Position numbers and translations under genes: made by a program. A model generated the notes under the pieces. It searched no databases, was not told where the DNA came from, and saw only the letters and a program-made list of their open reading frames with translations. A stretch of 64,000 nucleotides of DNA from Desertivirga arenae (GTDB taxonomy: Bacteria > Bacteroidota > Bacteroidia > Sphingobacteriales > Sphingobacteriaceae), in NCBI RefSeq assembly GCF_017355785.1, contig NZ_JAFEWE010000005.1, positions 124,001-188,000 of the forward strand, given 5' to 3'. Shown piece by piece: positions 52,195 to 60,871 of the stretch (position 1 is the stretch's first letter; each line of letters starts with the position of its first letter).

Positions 52195-54309
52195 TTAAGA
52201 TTTGATGACAATCCTGAATGCAGGATGATGCTTTAAAACATAATACTTAATTCCAAGTTTTTGAGCTTGCTCTACCCATTGCTTTATTCGATACTCCCTG
52301 TTTGTAGCATCAATTAGCAGTAAGGAAAACTGGATTTCATCCATCAACTTCCTCAAATCAATTTTAACATTATTGGTCAATAAAAGAGTGTTAACCTTTA
52401 TGCTTTTATTAAAATGTTTTCTATTCCAACGGTTATCCCAGATCATCAGGCGCCAGTTTCTGAAGGAAAAAAAATAATTGCAGGGATTGATGCTGTCTGG
52501 AGTTACAGTAGAGTTCACAATTTTAACATGAGAGGCAAATGCGCTAAGGGAAGGTTGAATTGAAAAGGAATAGTTTTTTTGATGAGGCTGAAGGTCAGTA
52601 TATAATAGGCACTCGTCGCCACGAAAAAAAGCAATAGCCCGATTTTTCCTTAAGCTATAAATGATCACCTCCTCCCTGTTATTTCGTTTCACCTGCTCAA
52701 AAGAGGTATAGATTGAAATAAAAGCAAATGCTAGCAAGGATAAAAACAGCGTCTTTTTATTTTTAAACTGAATGGAGATCATTAGTAATAGGGTAAAAAT
52801 AAAAAAGGCGAAGTAGTACGCAGCACCGTATGGATAAAAGCTCAGGCTGGAAAAAGACAGTTTTCCAATATAGATCAATCCACTGTCAATGCATTCAATA
52901 CAAAGTTTTAAGAACCATCCAACTACTTCAAGAATACTAATAGGAATGGATGCCTTAAAGGAGAACAAGATCAAAAACCCGATCCCTATATACATCACCA
53001 CTTGTATTGGGACAGTAATAAGGAGGTTGGCTATAAGAAAGTACAAGGGGAACTGATGAAAGTAGTATAGACTTAAGGGTAATGTGGCCACTTGCGCTGC
53101 GATAGAAACCGCTGCACCAGTCCATATAGTGTCGATGATTCTATTTTTAAAGAAAAACAGGTGCCGTATTTTGGGATATAAATAGACAAGACCAGCAACA
53201 GCAAGGTACGATAATTGAAACCCGGCATCAAGAAGAAAAAAGGGGTTATATAATAAGAGTAAGAGTGCAGAAGCCGCGAGAGTATTGTAAGAATTTGTCC
53301 TTCTGTTAAACGTTTTTCCAATTACATAAATGGTACACATAACTGCAGCCCGGCAAACTGCAGAAGAGAATCCCGTTAACATAGCATAGAACCAAACCGC
53401 ACTTATGATTAACATAACCTTAAGCACCCGTAACCAAACGTTCTTATCCAGGAACGACAGAAGTACCGTTAATATTGAAAATACAAGAAGCACATGCATT
53501 CCAGAAACTGATAATACATGCATGGTACCTGTTTTAGAATAAGCTGTTATGATCTCTGCACTTAACTCTGCCCTATATCCTAATACTAAGGTGGATGCTA
53601 AAGCTGCAGCTTCCTTATCTTTAATATATTCTGAAAACCCTGCAACTAACTTTTTTCTTAGCCTCAATGCTGAGGAGACAAAACCATTTCCTTTATTACT
53701 TCCAATAACCCTGTACTGAGCAACGTTTAAAAAGACCTGTTTCTCTAAACCCTGGTTTTTGAGATAGCTTTTGTAGTCGAATTCAAAGGGATTATACGGC
53801 GGATCTATTTCAGCTAACTTATTCGGAATGATCAGGTCGTCCCCATACTTAGGATTGCTTTTCCCATCGGTCCTTATGGAAACAAGTAATTTCCCTCTCG
53901 ATGTCTTAGCGCCCGTTTCATTGAATACCTTCAAAACCTGGGATTCGAACCGAAGCAGGCCATTTGCCAGACGAGGTTCCGACTTTACCCTTATCATAAA
54001 GGCTTGTCCTCGGATTTTAGCATAATAGTCCGGCTGTATTGAATCAATTTCAGATAATGTGATAGAGAGCCCCAGGCTAAATAAGAATATATGAAGCACG
54101 CAGCCAGGCAGCCATCTATAGAAATAAATATCGAGTGCTTTGTAGAGATACCAGAGAATGATAAGAGTTGCAAGGGAAACTAAAGAACCCTTTATAGCTA
54201 TGCTCAACAGGAGCAGATTCGGAAAAAGTAACGCAGTTATGATAGCGCCAATTACAGGAGTGAGTACCCTGACAAATACAAGTTCTCCTTTATAAATTAC
54301 ATTTTTCAA
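52195..54309 (-). CDS. comEC: ComEC/Rec2 family DNA-uptake channel
   Basis: A 704-residue inner-membrane protein that in competent bacteria passes single-stranded DNA into the cytoplasm. An N-terminal OB-like region (GRLLVSIRTDGKSNPKYGDD, PPYNPFEFDYKSYLKNQGL) is followed by the ComEC core with SKTGTMHVLSVSGMHVLLVF and GFSSAVCRAAVMC. The C-terminal beta-lactamase-like domain of Bacillus ComEC is missing; only about 150 soluble residues follow the last helix. No ATG begins the frame: the start appears to be TTG at 54309, overlapping the previous gene's TGA as TTGA. This is inferred because the next ATG would remove the first 100 residues. Confidence 0.9.
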   Translation of the reverse strand: MKNVIYKGELVFVRVLTPVIGAIITALLFPNLLLLSIAIKGSLVSLATLIILWYLYKALDIYFYRWLPGCVLHIFLFSLGLSITLSEIDSIQPDYYAKIRGQAFMIRVKSEPRLANGLLRFESQVLKVFNETGAKTSRGKLLVSIRTDGKSNPKYGDDLIIPNKLAEIDPPYNPFEFDYKSYLKNQGLEKQVFLNVAQYRVIGSNKGNGFVSSALRLRKKLVAGFSEYIKDKEAAALASTLVLGYRAELSAEIITAYSKTGTMHVLSVSGMHVLLVFSILTVLLSFLDKNVWLRVLKVMLIISAVWFYAMLTGFSSAVCRAAVMCTIYVIGKTFNRRTNSYNTLAASALLLLLYNPFFLLDAGFQLSYLAVAGLVYLYPKIRHLFFFKNRIIDTIWTGAAVSIAAQVATLPLSLYYFHQFPLYFLIANLLITVPIQVVMYIGIGFLILFSFKASIPISILEVVGWFLKLCIECIDSGLIYIGKLSFSSLSFYPYGAAYYFAFFIFTLLLMISIQFKNKKTLFLSLLAFAFISIYTSFEQVKRNNREEVIIYSLRKNRAIAFFRGDECLLYTDLQPHQKNYSFSIQPSLSAFASHVKIVNSTVTPDSINPCNYFFSFRNWRLMIWDNRWNRKHFNKSIKVNTLLLTNNVKIDLRKLMDEIQFSLLLIDATNREYRIKQWVEQAQKLGIKYYVLKHHPAFRIVIKS

Positions 54310-56357
54310 AACCGTGCTCTTATTTGTACTTTGAAATCGGATTTACTGTTTCCCGATATTTTATCCAAACCTGATCCTACTTCATCTACATTTGAATAAC
54401 TAGTGATCGAATACCGAAGCCAGAGGTCTAGGTTCCTTAGTATCTTGTACCTCAAGTTAGTATAAAATCTCAATCCCTGATTCTGATAATCAGGTGCAGA
54501 AAAACCATACAAGACATCATTTTCGTAAGCATAAATTCTGGAATTAAAACTCTGAGTATCAAATAGGGCAAGCCTTAGGTTACCTGCTACCTTTGATCTC
54601 ATCGGACTGTAGATAACATCCTGAAAAAGTAGAAAACCAAGTTCTTTATCAGCTTCTCCTTTCTTAAAACTTGTAACTTCGGCTCTGTTTCTCAGCTGAA
54701 GGGAGGTGTTTAACTTATAGCTAAACTCCAGACGGTAATTTTGTCGGACCTCTACTTCCAGATAATTCAAGGTATTTTCCAGGTTGTCGTTCTCCTGCTT
54801 GCATTCATATTTATATCGCAATGTAGTCTTCAACCTCTTATTCGGAGTATAGCTGAATTGTGAGAGAAGTTCATAACCAGTAGAAGGAGCGTCCGCTTTA
54901 AATCTGAGCCAGGGGAACCGGAAGAAATCGACGTAAGAACATAACTCGAACTTACGTGTTGGAGTGAAGACTACGCCGGAATAAAAACCTTTTTCATTGA
55001 CAGCTTCCGATGCTTCTGAAATTGCCTGGTTAAAAAAGGAATGGTAATCAGGCTGATATGTCCGGTGAAAAAGTACAGCAGCTACCTTCGGGCTCATACT
55101 GACTACAGCTCCATTTAAAAAAGCGTATCCGTATTTCAAGCTATGTGCACCCTCACCAAATAAAAATAAATTGCGCCAACCATAGTTATAAAAAGCACTT
55201 ATATTAAACAACTTACTTCCAGTAAACTCATTAATATTGTACATCGCGTCATCACTTTCGAAAGATCTGTTGAACCTTGTGTGAAAAGTATTCAGGCCTA
55301 CTCGCAACGAGTTTGAGGTGTATTGAGTATTGAAACCGTAAACATTCTGGGCAATACTATTTCTGTTTTTTATCTCAGCCTTAGTTCTGTGTAATCCACT
55401 TTGGTTAATAGCACCGATCTCGGTTTCACTCGTTTCATCATTCTGATTAAGACTCGCGTCAAGTTTTCGTGATGATATAAACGGTGTTACCTCAATCCTT
55501 CGAAACTTTAGGGTAGTAGCAATGCCTCTGAAAAACAACGCTTCATTGGTTGAAGAGTAAGGCTTAAGTCCTATTTCCGGTTTTGGAATTGTAGAAATTG
55601 CTGCACCTTTTCCAAAGCTTAGGCCAGACCATAAACACAATCCCTGACCAAACTGCAAAGAGTAATCTCCTATTGCCACTTTTTTAATTACTCTATCCCC
55701 CTTGTAAAAAAGACTTAGGGAGTAAAAATCAAATCCAGGGATCGGGTACTTTGACGACAAGGCTTCCCCTGCATCTTTTTCCATCGTTAAGAATAGATTC
55801 AGACTATTCTTATAGCTATACTTATATTTGGTTAAAATACGCTGAGGTGAGCCTAAATAGTGAGATCGGGTCTCATCCTCATTCTGAAAACCATCTTGTT
55901 TTTCTACAACCTGTCCCGTTAGAAAAATGAGCTCATGTTGGCCTTGACGGAGTAAATTTCTAAAGGTTAATTTGCCTAAGGGTCCACCCGGTTTAAGCGT
56001 GATGAAAGGTAATAACATGCGAATAGTTCCTAAATCAAAACCATCTACTGCTTGCAACTCATACAATTCCAGTAGATCACCATTCTCCTTTCTGTATTTT
56101 AAAAGTTGGTGGATTTGAAGGGGAGAAAGGAAAACCAGCTCAAGCAGGCTTTCTTCGCTAGCATTATTTATATCCAGGGGGTTTTGCCTGTAAAATTGTA
56201 AACGTTCTATTAATTCCGAAAAATCAAAATCAGGCGCAGCTGTTTCCATTACAGATTCGACGATTGATTCAATGATGGGATCTTGTTCTGTTTGAGCTTC
56301 CAAGCGACGCAGAGGGACAATCAGCAAGCCAAGAAGTAATATGCTCTTAAAACTCAT
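54306..56357 (-). CDS. Exported protein with ComEA-like helix-hairpin-helix repeats and beta-rich C-terminus
   Basis: A 683-residue exported protein from the ATG at 56357, which begins a signal peptide (MSFKSILLLGLLIVPLRR, then LEAQ); the frame is open to 56453 but that part overlaps the upstream gene. Helix-hairpin-helix motifs at about 60-140 (PLDINNASEESLLELVFLSP, LLELYELQAVDGF) resemble the DNA-binding unit of ComEA. The rest alternates aromatic and polar residues like an outer-membrane beta-barrel, ending in a Phe (IRARF). This combination is known in Bacteroidota but its role is not. It overlaps the PorV-like gene by 11 bases and ComEC by four. Confidence 0.7.
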   Translation of the reverse strand: MSFKSILLLGLLIVPLRRLEAQTEQDPIIESIVESVMETAAPDFDFSELIERLQFYRQNPLDINNASEESLLELVFLSPLQIHQLLKYRKENGDLLELYELQAVDGFDLGTIRMLLPFITLKPGGPLGKLTFRNLLRQGQHELIFLTGQVVEKQDGFQNEDETRSHYLGSPQRILTKYKYSYKNSLNLFLTMEKDAGEALSSKYPIPGFDFYSLSLFYKGDRVIKKVAIGDYSLQFGQGLCLWSGLSFGKGAAISTIPKPEIGLKPYSSTNEALFFRGIATTLKFRRIEVTPFISSRKLDASLNQNDETSETEIGAINQSGLHRTKAEIKNRNSIAQNVYGFNTQYTSNSLRVGLNTFHTRFNRSFESDDAMYNINEFTGSKLFNISAFYNYGWRNLFLFGEGAHSLKYGYAFLNGAVVSMSPKVAAVLFHRTYQPDYHSFFNQAISEASEAVNEKGFYSGVVFTPTRKFELCSYVDFFRFPWLRFKADAPSTGYELLSQFSYTPNKRLKTTLRYKYECKQENDNLENTLNYLEVEVRQNYRLEFSYKLNTSLQLRNRAEVTSFKKGEADKELGFLLFQDVIYSPMRSKVAGNLRLALFDTQSFNSRIYAYENDVLYGFSAPDYQNQGLRFYTNLRYKILRNLDLWLRYSITSYSNVDEVGSGLDKISGNSKSDFKVQIRARF

Positions 56358-57156
56358 AAGACATGGATACTTGAGGTGAGTAACCAAGAGTTGGATGAGA
56401 TGATGCTCCGCCATCCAAATGTAATTTCTGCCACTTGCACCCCAGTCCCGCATACTGTCTGAAAGGATTAAGGCTTATACCACCTCTGAAAGAAAGCCAC
56501 TGTATCGCATTATACTCTAAGCCAAACCTTGCGTCAGTCATCCAGTCCAGATCTTTAACCAAACCGCTATTGAAAATCACCCGGTCCGATATTTCATAAG
56601 CCGCTCCTATCTCAAGGACTGTTGGTATTCGTGCGTCAACTTCGCTGTTATAACTGTTCCTGGCAGGGTTGGAGATATGAGACCCGATAAGTATTTTAGG
56701 TGAAGGTTTAAATTGAATCCCGGCTTCAAAAGAGTAAGTCCTTGCTGTGCCATACTGAATTATTTTTACCTGGTGTGCATTAAGACACAAGGCTGCAAAA
56801 ACTGTTTTCCCAAAACCTTTAGCGTAAGCCAAGCTTATTTTTTGCTCAGAATAAGCAGAAATACCATAGTTCTGAAGACCGAGCCCTATAGCATCATTTT
56901 TGAATGGACAAACAAATACAGCCCCTTGCGTAGCAATGTCGGTTTCAAGAAAGGTGTTCTGATAACTAATAGCCACTAAGGGATCTTTGAGCGCAGCTAT
57001 CCCTGCCTGATTGCTTTGCATGCTCCAGGCATCTTGTAAAGCAACGCCGGTATTTCCAAGAGAGCTTATTCTGGCTCCAGAAGTAACTTCCTGTCCATGA
57101 ACGTTAAAAACGATAAGAACAAACAGGCAAGTTCTAATTGTTAGGTTTGAAGGCAT
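56347..57156 (-). CDS. PorV/FadL-like outer-membrane beta-barrel protein
   Basis: A 269-residue protein with signal peptide ending NVHGQ, then the block SGARISSLGNTGVALQDAWS, the N-terminal signature of the PorV/PorQ and related FadL-type barrels. The C-terminus SPQVSMSYEF ends with a Phe as in outer-membrane proteins. PorV carries T9SS cargo at the outer membrane, but this protein is shorter than PorV (about 390), so it may be a structural relative with another role. First gene of a minus-strand run (barrel, HhH protein, ComEC, phosphoesterase). Confidence 0.72.
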   Translation of the reverse strand: MPSNLTIRTCLFVLIVFNVHGQEVTSGARISSLGNTGVALQDAWSMQSNQAGIAALKDPLVAISYQNTFLETDIATQGAVFVCPFKNDAIGLGLQNYGISAYSEQKISLAYAKGFGKTVFAALCLNAHQVKIIQYGTARTYSFEAGIQFKPSPKILIGSHISNPARNSYNSEVDARIPTVLEIGAAYEISDRVIFNSGLVKDLDWMTDARFGLEYNAIQWLSFRGGISLNPFRQYAGLGCKWQKLHLDGGASSHPTLGYSPQVSMSYEF

Positions 57157-57243
57157 ATTAAAGGTTTGGAAAACTAAAGTAAATTTTTTTTAAAAAAACG
57201 CGTTACATTTAGAAAAAAAAGCTGTCTAAGCGTTAAAAATATT

Positions 57244-57912
57244 ATGAAGAAACTTATTCTTGGAGTTGTTCTTGGTTTGATCTCCACTGGCTCCTTTGCA
57301 CAGAAAAAATTTTCGGAAGGCACCATAACCTATAAAGTTGAATGGCAACCAGCTCCTCAAATGCAGCAAATGGCTGCTATGTTCCCTACTGAACTGACGG
57401 TATACTTTAAAGGGGATTCGACGGCAACCGTATCAAAATCCTCATTTTCGAACACGAATAATATTTTAAACCCTAAAACGGAGTATCAACGTCTATTGAT
57501 AGACGTTCCTATGAGGAATAAAAAGTTCTCTGTGATACTGACACCGGATGATGTTGAGCAGATGAAAGAATTCGGACCCGAGTTCAAAGTAAGCCCAACC
57601 ACAGAAACGAAAACGGTAAATGGGTACAATGCTCAAAAATACACGATCAGCGAAAAGAAAAGCGGAAAAACTTTTGACAGCTGGTTCACCAAAGATGTTG
57701 ATGTTAGTGCTAATTCTTTAACACAATTCTTCGACAAGGCATTTGGATTTCCTTTAGAGTTCCAAAGCTTTCAGAGTGGTATGGGTGTAAAAGCAACCGT
57801 TAAAGAAATTAAGGAAGGTAAAGTACCTGCGGGAATTTTTTCGGCGACTAAAGATTATGAAGAAATCACTTTTGCTCAGCTTGTCGCAATGATGGGTGGT
57901 GGCAAACGTTAA
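57244..57912 (+). CDS. Small secreted protein, DUF4412-like
   Basis: A 222-residue exported protein. Signal peptide MKKLILGVVLGLISTGSFAQ. The mature part starts FSEGTITYKVEWQPAPQMQQ and continues LTVYFKGDSTATVSKSSFS, the pattern of Bacteroidota secreted proteins named after DUF4412 or the GLPGLI family (a beta-rich scaffold). No lipobox, no catalytic motif. The terminal MGGGKR is short and flexible. Isolated between a divergent barrel gene and a perfect terminator. Family assignment is tentative. Confidence 0.6.
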   Translation: MKKLILGVVLGLISTGSFAQKKFSEGTITYKVEWQPAPQMQQMAAMFPTELTVYFKGDSTATVSKSSFSNTNNILNPKTEYQRLLIDVPMRNKKFSVILTPDDVEQMKEFGPEFKVSPTTETKTVNGYNAQKYTISEKKSGKTFDSWFTKDVDVSANSLTQFFDKAFGFPLEFQSFQSGMGVKATVKEIKEGKVPAGIFSATKDYEEITFAQLVAMMGGGKR

Positions 57913-57920
57913 TTTAGGAC

Positions 57921-57957
57921 AAAAGTAAAAAAGCTTCACAAAAGCTTTTTTACTTTT
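57921..57957. terminator. Terminator between the DUF4412-like and ABC ATPase genes
   Basis: Perfect 16-bp stem AAAAGTAAAAAAGCTT / AAGCTTTTTTACTTTT with five-base loop. A- and T-tracts on either side suit bidirectional use for the convergent genes. Confidence 0.9.
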
Positions 57958-57970
57958 CTTCACCTGACCT

Positions 57971-58720
57971 CTAGCCGAACCACTCATAAATTGTGGCTAC
58001 ATCTAAACCTTTTTTTTCTTCCTGTTCAATATCTCTTAACACCGAACCTTCACTCATTTGTACCACACGATTTCCGTAAGTGTAAGCATCTTTTATATTG
58101 TGAGTTACCATTACAGCCGTAAGGCCATACTCTTTTATAATCTTATCAGCTGTTTTCATCACCAGATCTGCCGAGCGAGGGTCAAGAGCTGCTGTAGGCT
58201 CATCAAGAAGCAGGATCTTCAACTCATCCATCACTGCCATAAGCAATGTTAAGGCCTGGCGCTGTCCGCCGGATAAAGTTCCGATAGGCTGTTCTAATTT
58301 TGCTTCCAGGCCCATTCCTAACAATGCTACTTTTTCTTCTACCTGGTTCTTGAAAGCTTCCGTGGTTCCAATGGTCAGGCTTTTAGATCGTGTTCTCAGT
58401 GCAGCCAGGCGAAAATTCTCGAGGATACTTAAGTCTGGTGCGGTGCCACTCAGAGGATTTTGAAACACCCTTGCAATCCACCTGCTTCTTTTATAATCGG
58501 GCAATCTGCTTACATCTGTCCCGTCAATAATTATTGAACCAGAGCTGGGCAATACACTACCAGCAATACAATTTAAAAGAGTTGACTTCCCTGAACCATT
58601 AGCACCCACAATCACTACAAAATCATTTGCGGCAATAGAAAGATTCAAATTCTGAATGCTACGTACCTCATTAAGCCTACCCTCGTTATAGGTTTTATTT
58701 AAAGCTGATATCTTAATCAT
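57971..58720 (-). CDS. ABC uptake transporter ATPase, TrpXYZ-type
   Basis: A 249-residue ATPase. Walker A is GANGSGKST (near residue 38), the Q-loop is in WIARVFQNP, the signature LSGGQRQAL is at about 145 and Walker B reads ILLLDEPTAALDP, followed by VTHN. It is the third gene of the unit and overlaps the permease by four bases (ATGA). The arrangement of a PF04392-type binding lipoprotein, a BPD_transp_2-type permease and this ATPase matches the tryptophan-type (TrpXYZ) importers of Firmicutes; the ligand is not known here. Confidence 0.88.
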   Translation of the reverse strand: MIKISALNKTYNEGRLNEVRSIQNLNLSIAANDFVVIVGANGSGKSTLLNCIAGSVLPSSGSIIIDGTDVSRLPDYKRSRWIARVFQNPLSGTAPDLSILENFRLAALRTRSKSLTIGTTEAFKNQVEEKVALLGMGLEAKLEQPIGTLSGGQRQALTLLMAVMDELKILLLDEPTAALDPRSADLVMKTADKIIKEYGLTAVMVTHNIKDAYTYGNRVVQMSEGSVLRDIEQEEKKGLDVATIYEWFG

Positions 58721-59586
58721 AAAGCCTTCTTAAATAATAATTTCGGGAGGCTGACAATAAGTAACACAAACACTGCGGTTATTAACTTGAGTAGACTTGC
58801 ATCTATACCCATACTTAAGGTTAGCGCTAGAACTGACTGAAAAATTATAGCGCCTATTATAACCAATATTAAGCTTGTACTTACAGAAGTAATGCTGAGC
58901 CTGCTTATAAACACTTCTGCAATAATTACAGAACCCAAACCAGCTATTACGATCCCGATCCCCATGTTGATATCTGCAAATCCCTGGAATTGCGTTAGGA
59001 GATAACCGCTAGTGGCTGTTAGTGCGTTCGCCAAAGCTAATCCTATTACTTTCATTCGATCTGTATCCACTCCCATCGAGCGGATCATAGTTTCACTATT
59101 ACCAGTTGCACGCATAGTAATTCCAAAATCAGTACTTAAAATATAAGAAATTATAATGACTAGGGATAGAACACAAAGTAGAAGTATAAGAAGTGTATTG
59201 AGGTTGGAGTTATCAAAAATACGGAGCAGAGTATAAAGGTTTGCAAAGTTAAGCAAAGGGATATTGGATCTGCCCATCAAACTAAGGTTAACGGAATATA
59301 GCGCAGTCATAACCAGGATACCGGAAAGCAGAGGATTAACTTTAAGCTTAGTATGAATAAGGCCTGTGCAAGCACCTGCAAAAGCTCCTGCTAACATTGC
59401 TATGAGTAAAACAAAAAGCGGAGAGTATCCAGAAGACAATAAAACTGCCGAGACAGCTCCTCCTAAAGTGTAACTTCCATCAGTAGTTATATCAGGGATA
59501 TTAAAAATTTTCATGGAAATATAAATGCCAAGAGCAATTCCAGAAAAGCAAAGACCCTGTAAAATAGCTGTTAGGTAAAAATCCAT
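58717..59586 (-). CDS. ABC uptake transporter permease, BPD_transp_2 family
   Basis: A 289-residue inner-membrane permease with eight or nine hydrophobic helices, related to branched-chain amino acid permeases. The region ITMRATGNSETMIRSMGVDT is the cytoplasmic coupling segment (EAA-like) that touches the ATPase. Its ATG overlaps the preceding lipoprotein's stop (TAATG) and its stop overlaps the ATPase start, so the three genes form one tightly coupled unit. Ligand unknown. Confidence 0.88.
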   Translation of the reverse strand: MDFYLTAILQGLCFSGIALGIYISMKIFNIPDITTDGSYTLGGAVSAVLLSSGYSPLFVLLIAMLAGAFAGACTGLIHTKLKVNPLLSGILVMTALYSVNLSLMGRSNIPLLNFANLYTLLRIFDNSNLNTLLILLLCVLSLVIIISYILSTDFGITMRATGNSETMIRSMGVDTDRMKVIGLALANALTATSGYLLTQFQGFADINMGIGIVIAGLGSVIIAEVFISRLSITSVSTSLILVIIGAIIFQSVLALTLSMGIDASLLKLITAVFVLLIVSLPKLLFKKAL

Positions 59587-60554
59587 TATTTAACTGCTTC
59601 GAAACCCTCTGGAATAGAAATATTATACTTTTTAACAGCTTCAGGATTATACACTCTTTTACGAACTTTGACCATCTCCCATCTTAATCCCTCTGTTTTT
59701 CCTGACTTTAAATACTTGACCGCCTGCTCACCAGCCTGATGTCCCCACTGGTAAATATCGGCACCAAAAGCTGCAACAGCGCCTCTTTTCACAAGTCCTG
59801 CCTCACTAGTAAAAATCGGGATATTTTGTTGATTACAGTTTTTTAGTATTGTTTCAAATGCAGCAAAGACTGTATTATCGGGATTGGCAAAAAAGGCATC
59901 AATATTTTTATTAAGAAGAGATTGAGTAACAATCTGAGCTTCGGCAGTGGTGTTGAGAGGTAAGGCTTCTATCTGAATATTATTTTGACGAGCTAAAGAT
60001 CTTATCCGCTCCAGCGCATCGGCAGACTGAGGTTCGGCCTGATTGTAGATCATTCCAACAATAAGTTTTGCCCCTTTAGGCTTTAACATTTTAGGAATAA
60101 GGGTAAAAGAAGTATCGATATAAGCAAGTTCTTCAGCTACCCCATAAAGATTAACTGGGGGTTTACCTGCCGCATCTAATATTTTCATTCTTTCTGGCAC
60201 AGGTGATACCATCATGAATACCGGGACTGTCTGCGTTCTTTGCAGGGCAGTTAAGGTAGATAATGTTGTACTTGTAGCCATCAAATCCACCTTCTCCGAA
60301 AGATAATAGTTAACGATCTGAGTTAGTGCAGGAATATCTCCCTGAGCGTTTTTATAAAGAACCTTGATGGTGTTTTTCTCCTCACTATAGCCTCCTTCTT
60401 TTAATGCATCTACAAAACCATCTTTTGCCTGTGCTATCGTTGCATCTTCAAATGCATCCACAAATCCGACTGTGGGAACCGGTTTATTGTTTGATTTACA
60501 AGCTCCGATAAGAAAAACAAATGCAGTTATATAAGTAAAGCGCTTCCAATTCAT
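59586..60554 (-). CDS. ABC uptake transporter binding lipoprotein (PF04392/TrpX-type)
   Basis: A 322-residue lipoprotein with lipobox LIGAC (Cys 19). The periplasmic part starts PTVGFVDAFEDATIAQAKDG and contains STTLSTLTALQRTQTVPVFM and IFTSEAGLVKRGAVAAFGAD, the family's ligand-site blocks. Members bind aromatic amino acids or sugar-like ligands; a tryptophan-type role is a suggestion only. First gene of the operon. Its start codon is 63 bases from the end of an 8-bp tandem array. Confidence 0.87.
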   Translation of the reverse strand: MNWKRFTYITAFVFLIGACKSNNKPVPTVGFVDAFEDATIAQAKDGFVDALKEGGYSEEKNTIKVLYKNAQGDIPALTQIVNYYLSEKVDLMATSTTLSTLTALQRTQTVPVFMMVSPVPERMKILDAAGKPPVNLYGVAEELAYIDTSFTLIPKMLKPKGAKLIVGMIYNQAEPQSADALERIRSLARQNNIQIEALPLNTTAEAQIVTQSLLNKNIDAFFANPDNTVFAAFETILKNCNQQNIPIFTSEAGLVKRGAVAAFGADIYQWGHQAGEQAVKYLKSGKTEGLRWEMVKVRKRVYNPEAVKKYNISIPEGFEAVK

Positions 60555-60617
60555 GTTGCTAATTTATCAAAATAGTTTTGCGATCCCTATCCTCCTGTCA
60601 ATCCTTACATTATTCAA

Positions 60618-60833
60618 TCATTCTATCATCCTATCACTCTATCATTCTATCATTCTATCATTCTATCATTCTATCAATTACTCATTCTCTCATCCTATCA
60701 CTCTTTCATTCTCTCACTCTATCATTCTCTCATCCTATCAATCACTCACTCTCTCATCCTATCAATCACTCATTCTCTCACTCTATCATTTTATCCCTCT
60801 CTCATTCTATCAATCGCCCATTCAATCAATCCT
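60618..60833. repeat. 8-bp tandem array, 27 units, in a divergent promoter region
   Basis: Twenty-seven consecutive 8-base units from 60618 to 60833 without an insertion or deletion, consensus TCATTCTA with variation mostly in the fourth to eighth bases (TCATCCTA, TCACTCTA, TCATTCTC, TCAATCAC). Four identical TCATTCTA units stand together at 60642-60673. The plus strand is open in all frames across the array and reads as a serine/leucine/isoleucine/histidine repeat, which creates false open frames. The minus strand carries TGA and TAG. It fills most of the 317-base region between a lipoprotein gene (start 60554) and an aminotransferase gene (start 60872). Confidence 0.95.
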
Positions 60834-60871
60834 CTCTCCTCCAACCAAAGTTTATTCATAATTTAGCCTCG

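Noticed and set aside
60618-60833. CRISPR array
   Set aside because: Units of 8 bases with no spacers, no 20-plus-base repeats and no cas genes.
60553-60861. Second 102-codon frame across the same array
   Set aside because: A different frame of the same repeat with the same periodic peptide; overlaps the lipoprotein start and has no domain.
60578-60871. N-terminal extension of the aminotransferase frame through the tandem array, encoding Ser/Leu/Ile/His-rich repeats
   Set aside because: The array is open in all plus-strand frames because of its base composition; the ATG at 60872 begins the family's own N-terminus.
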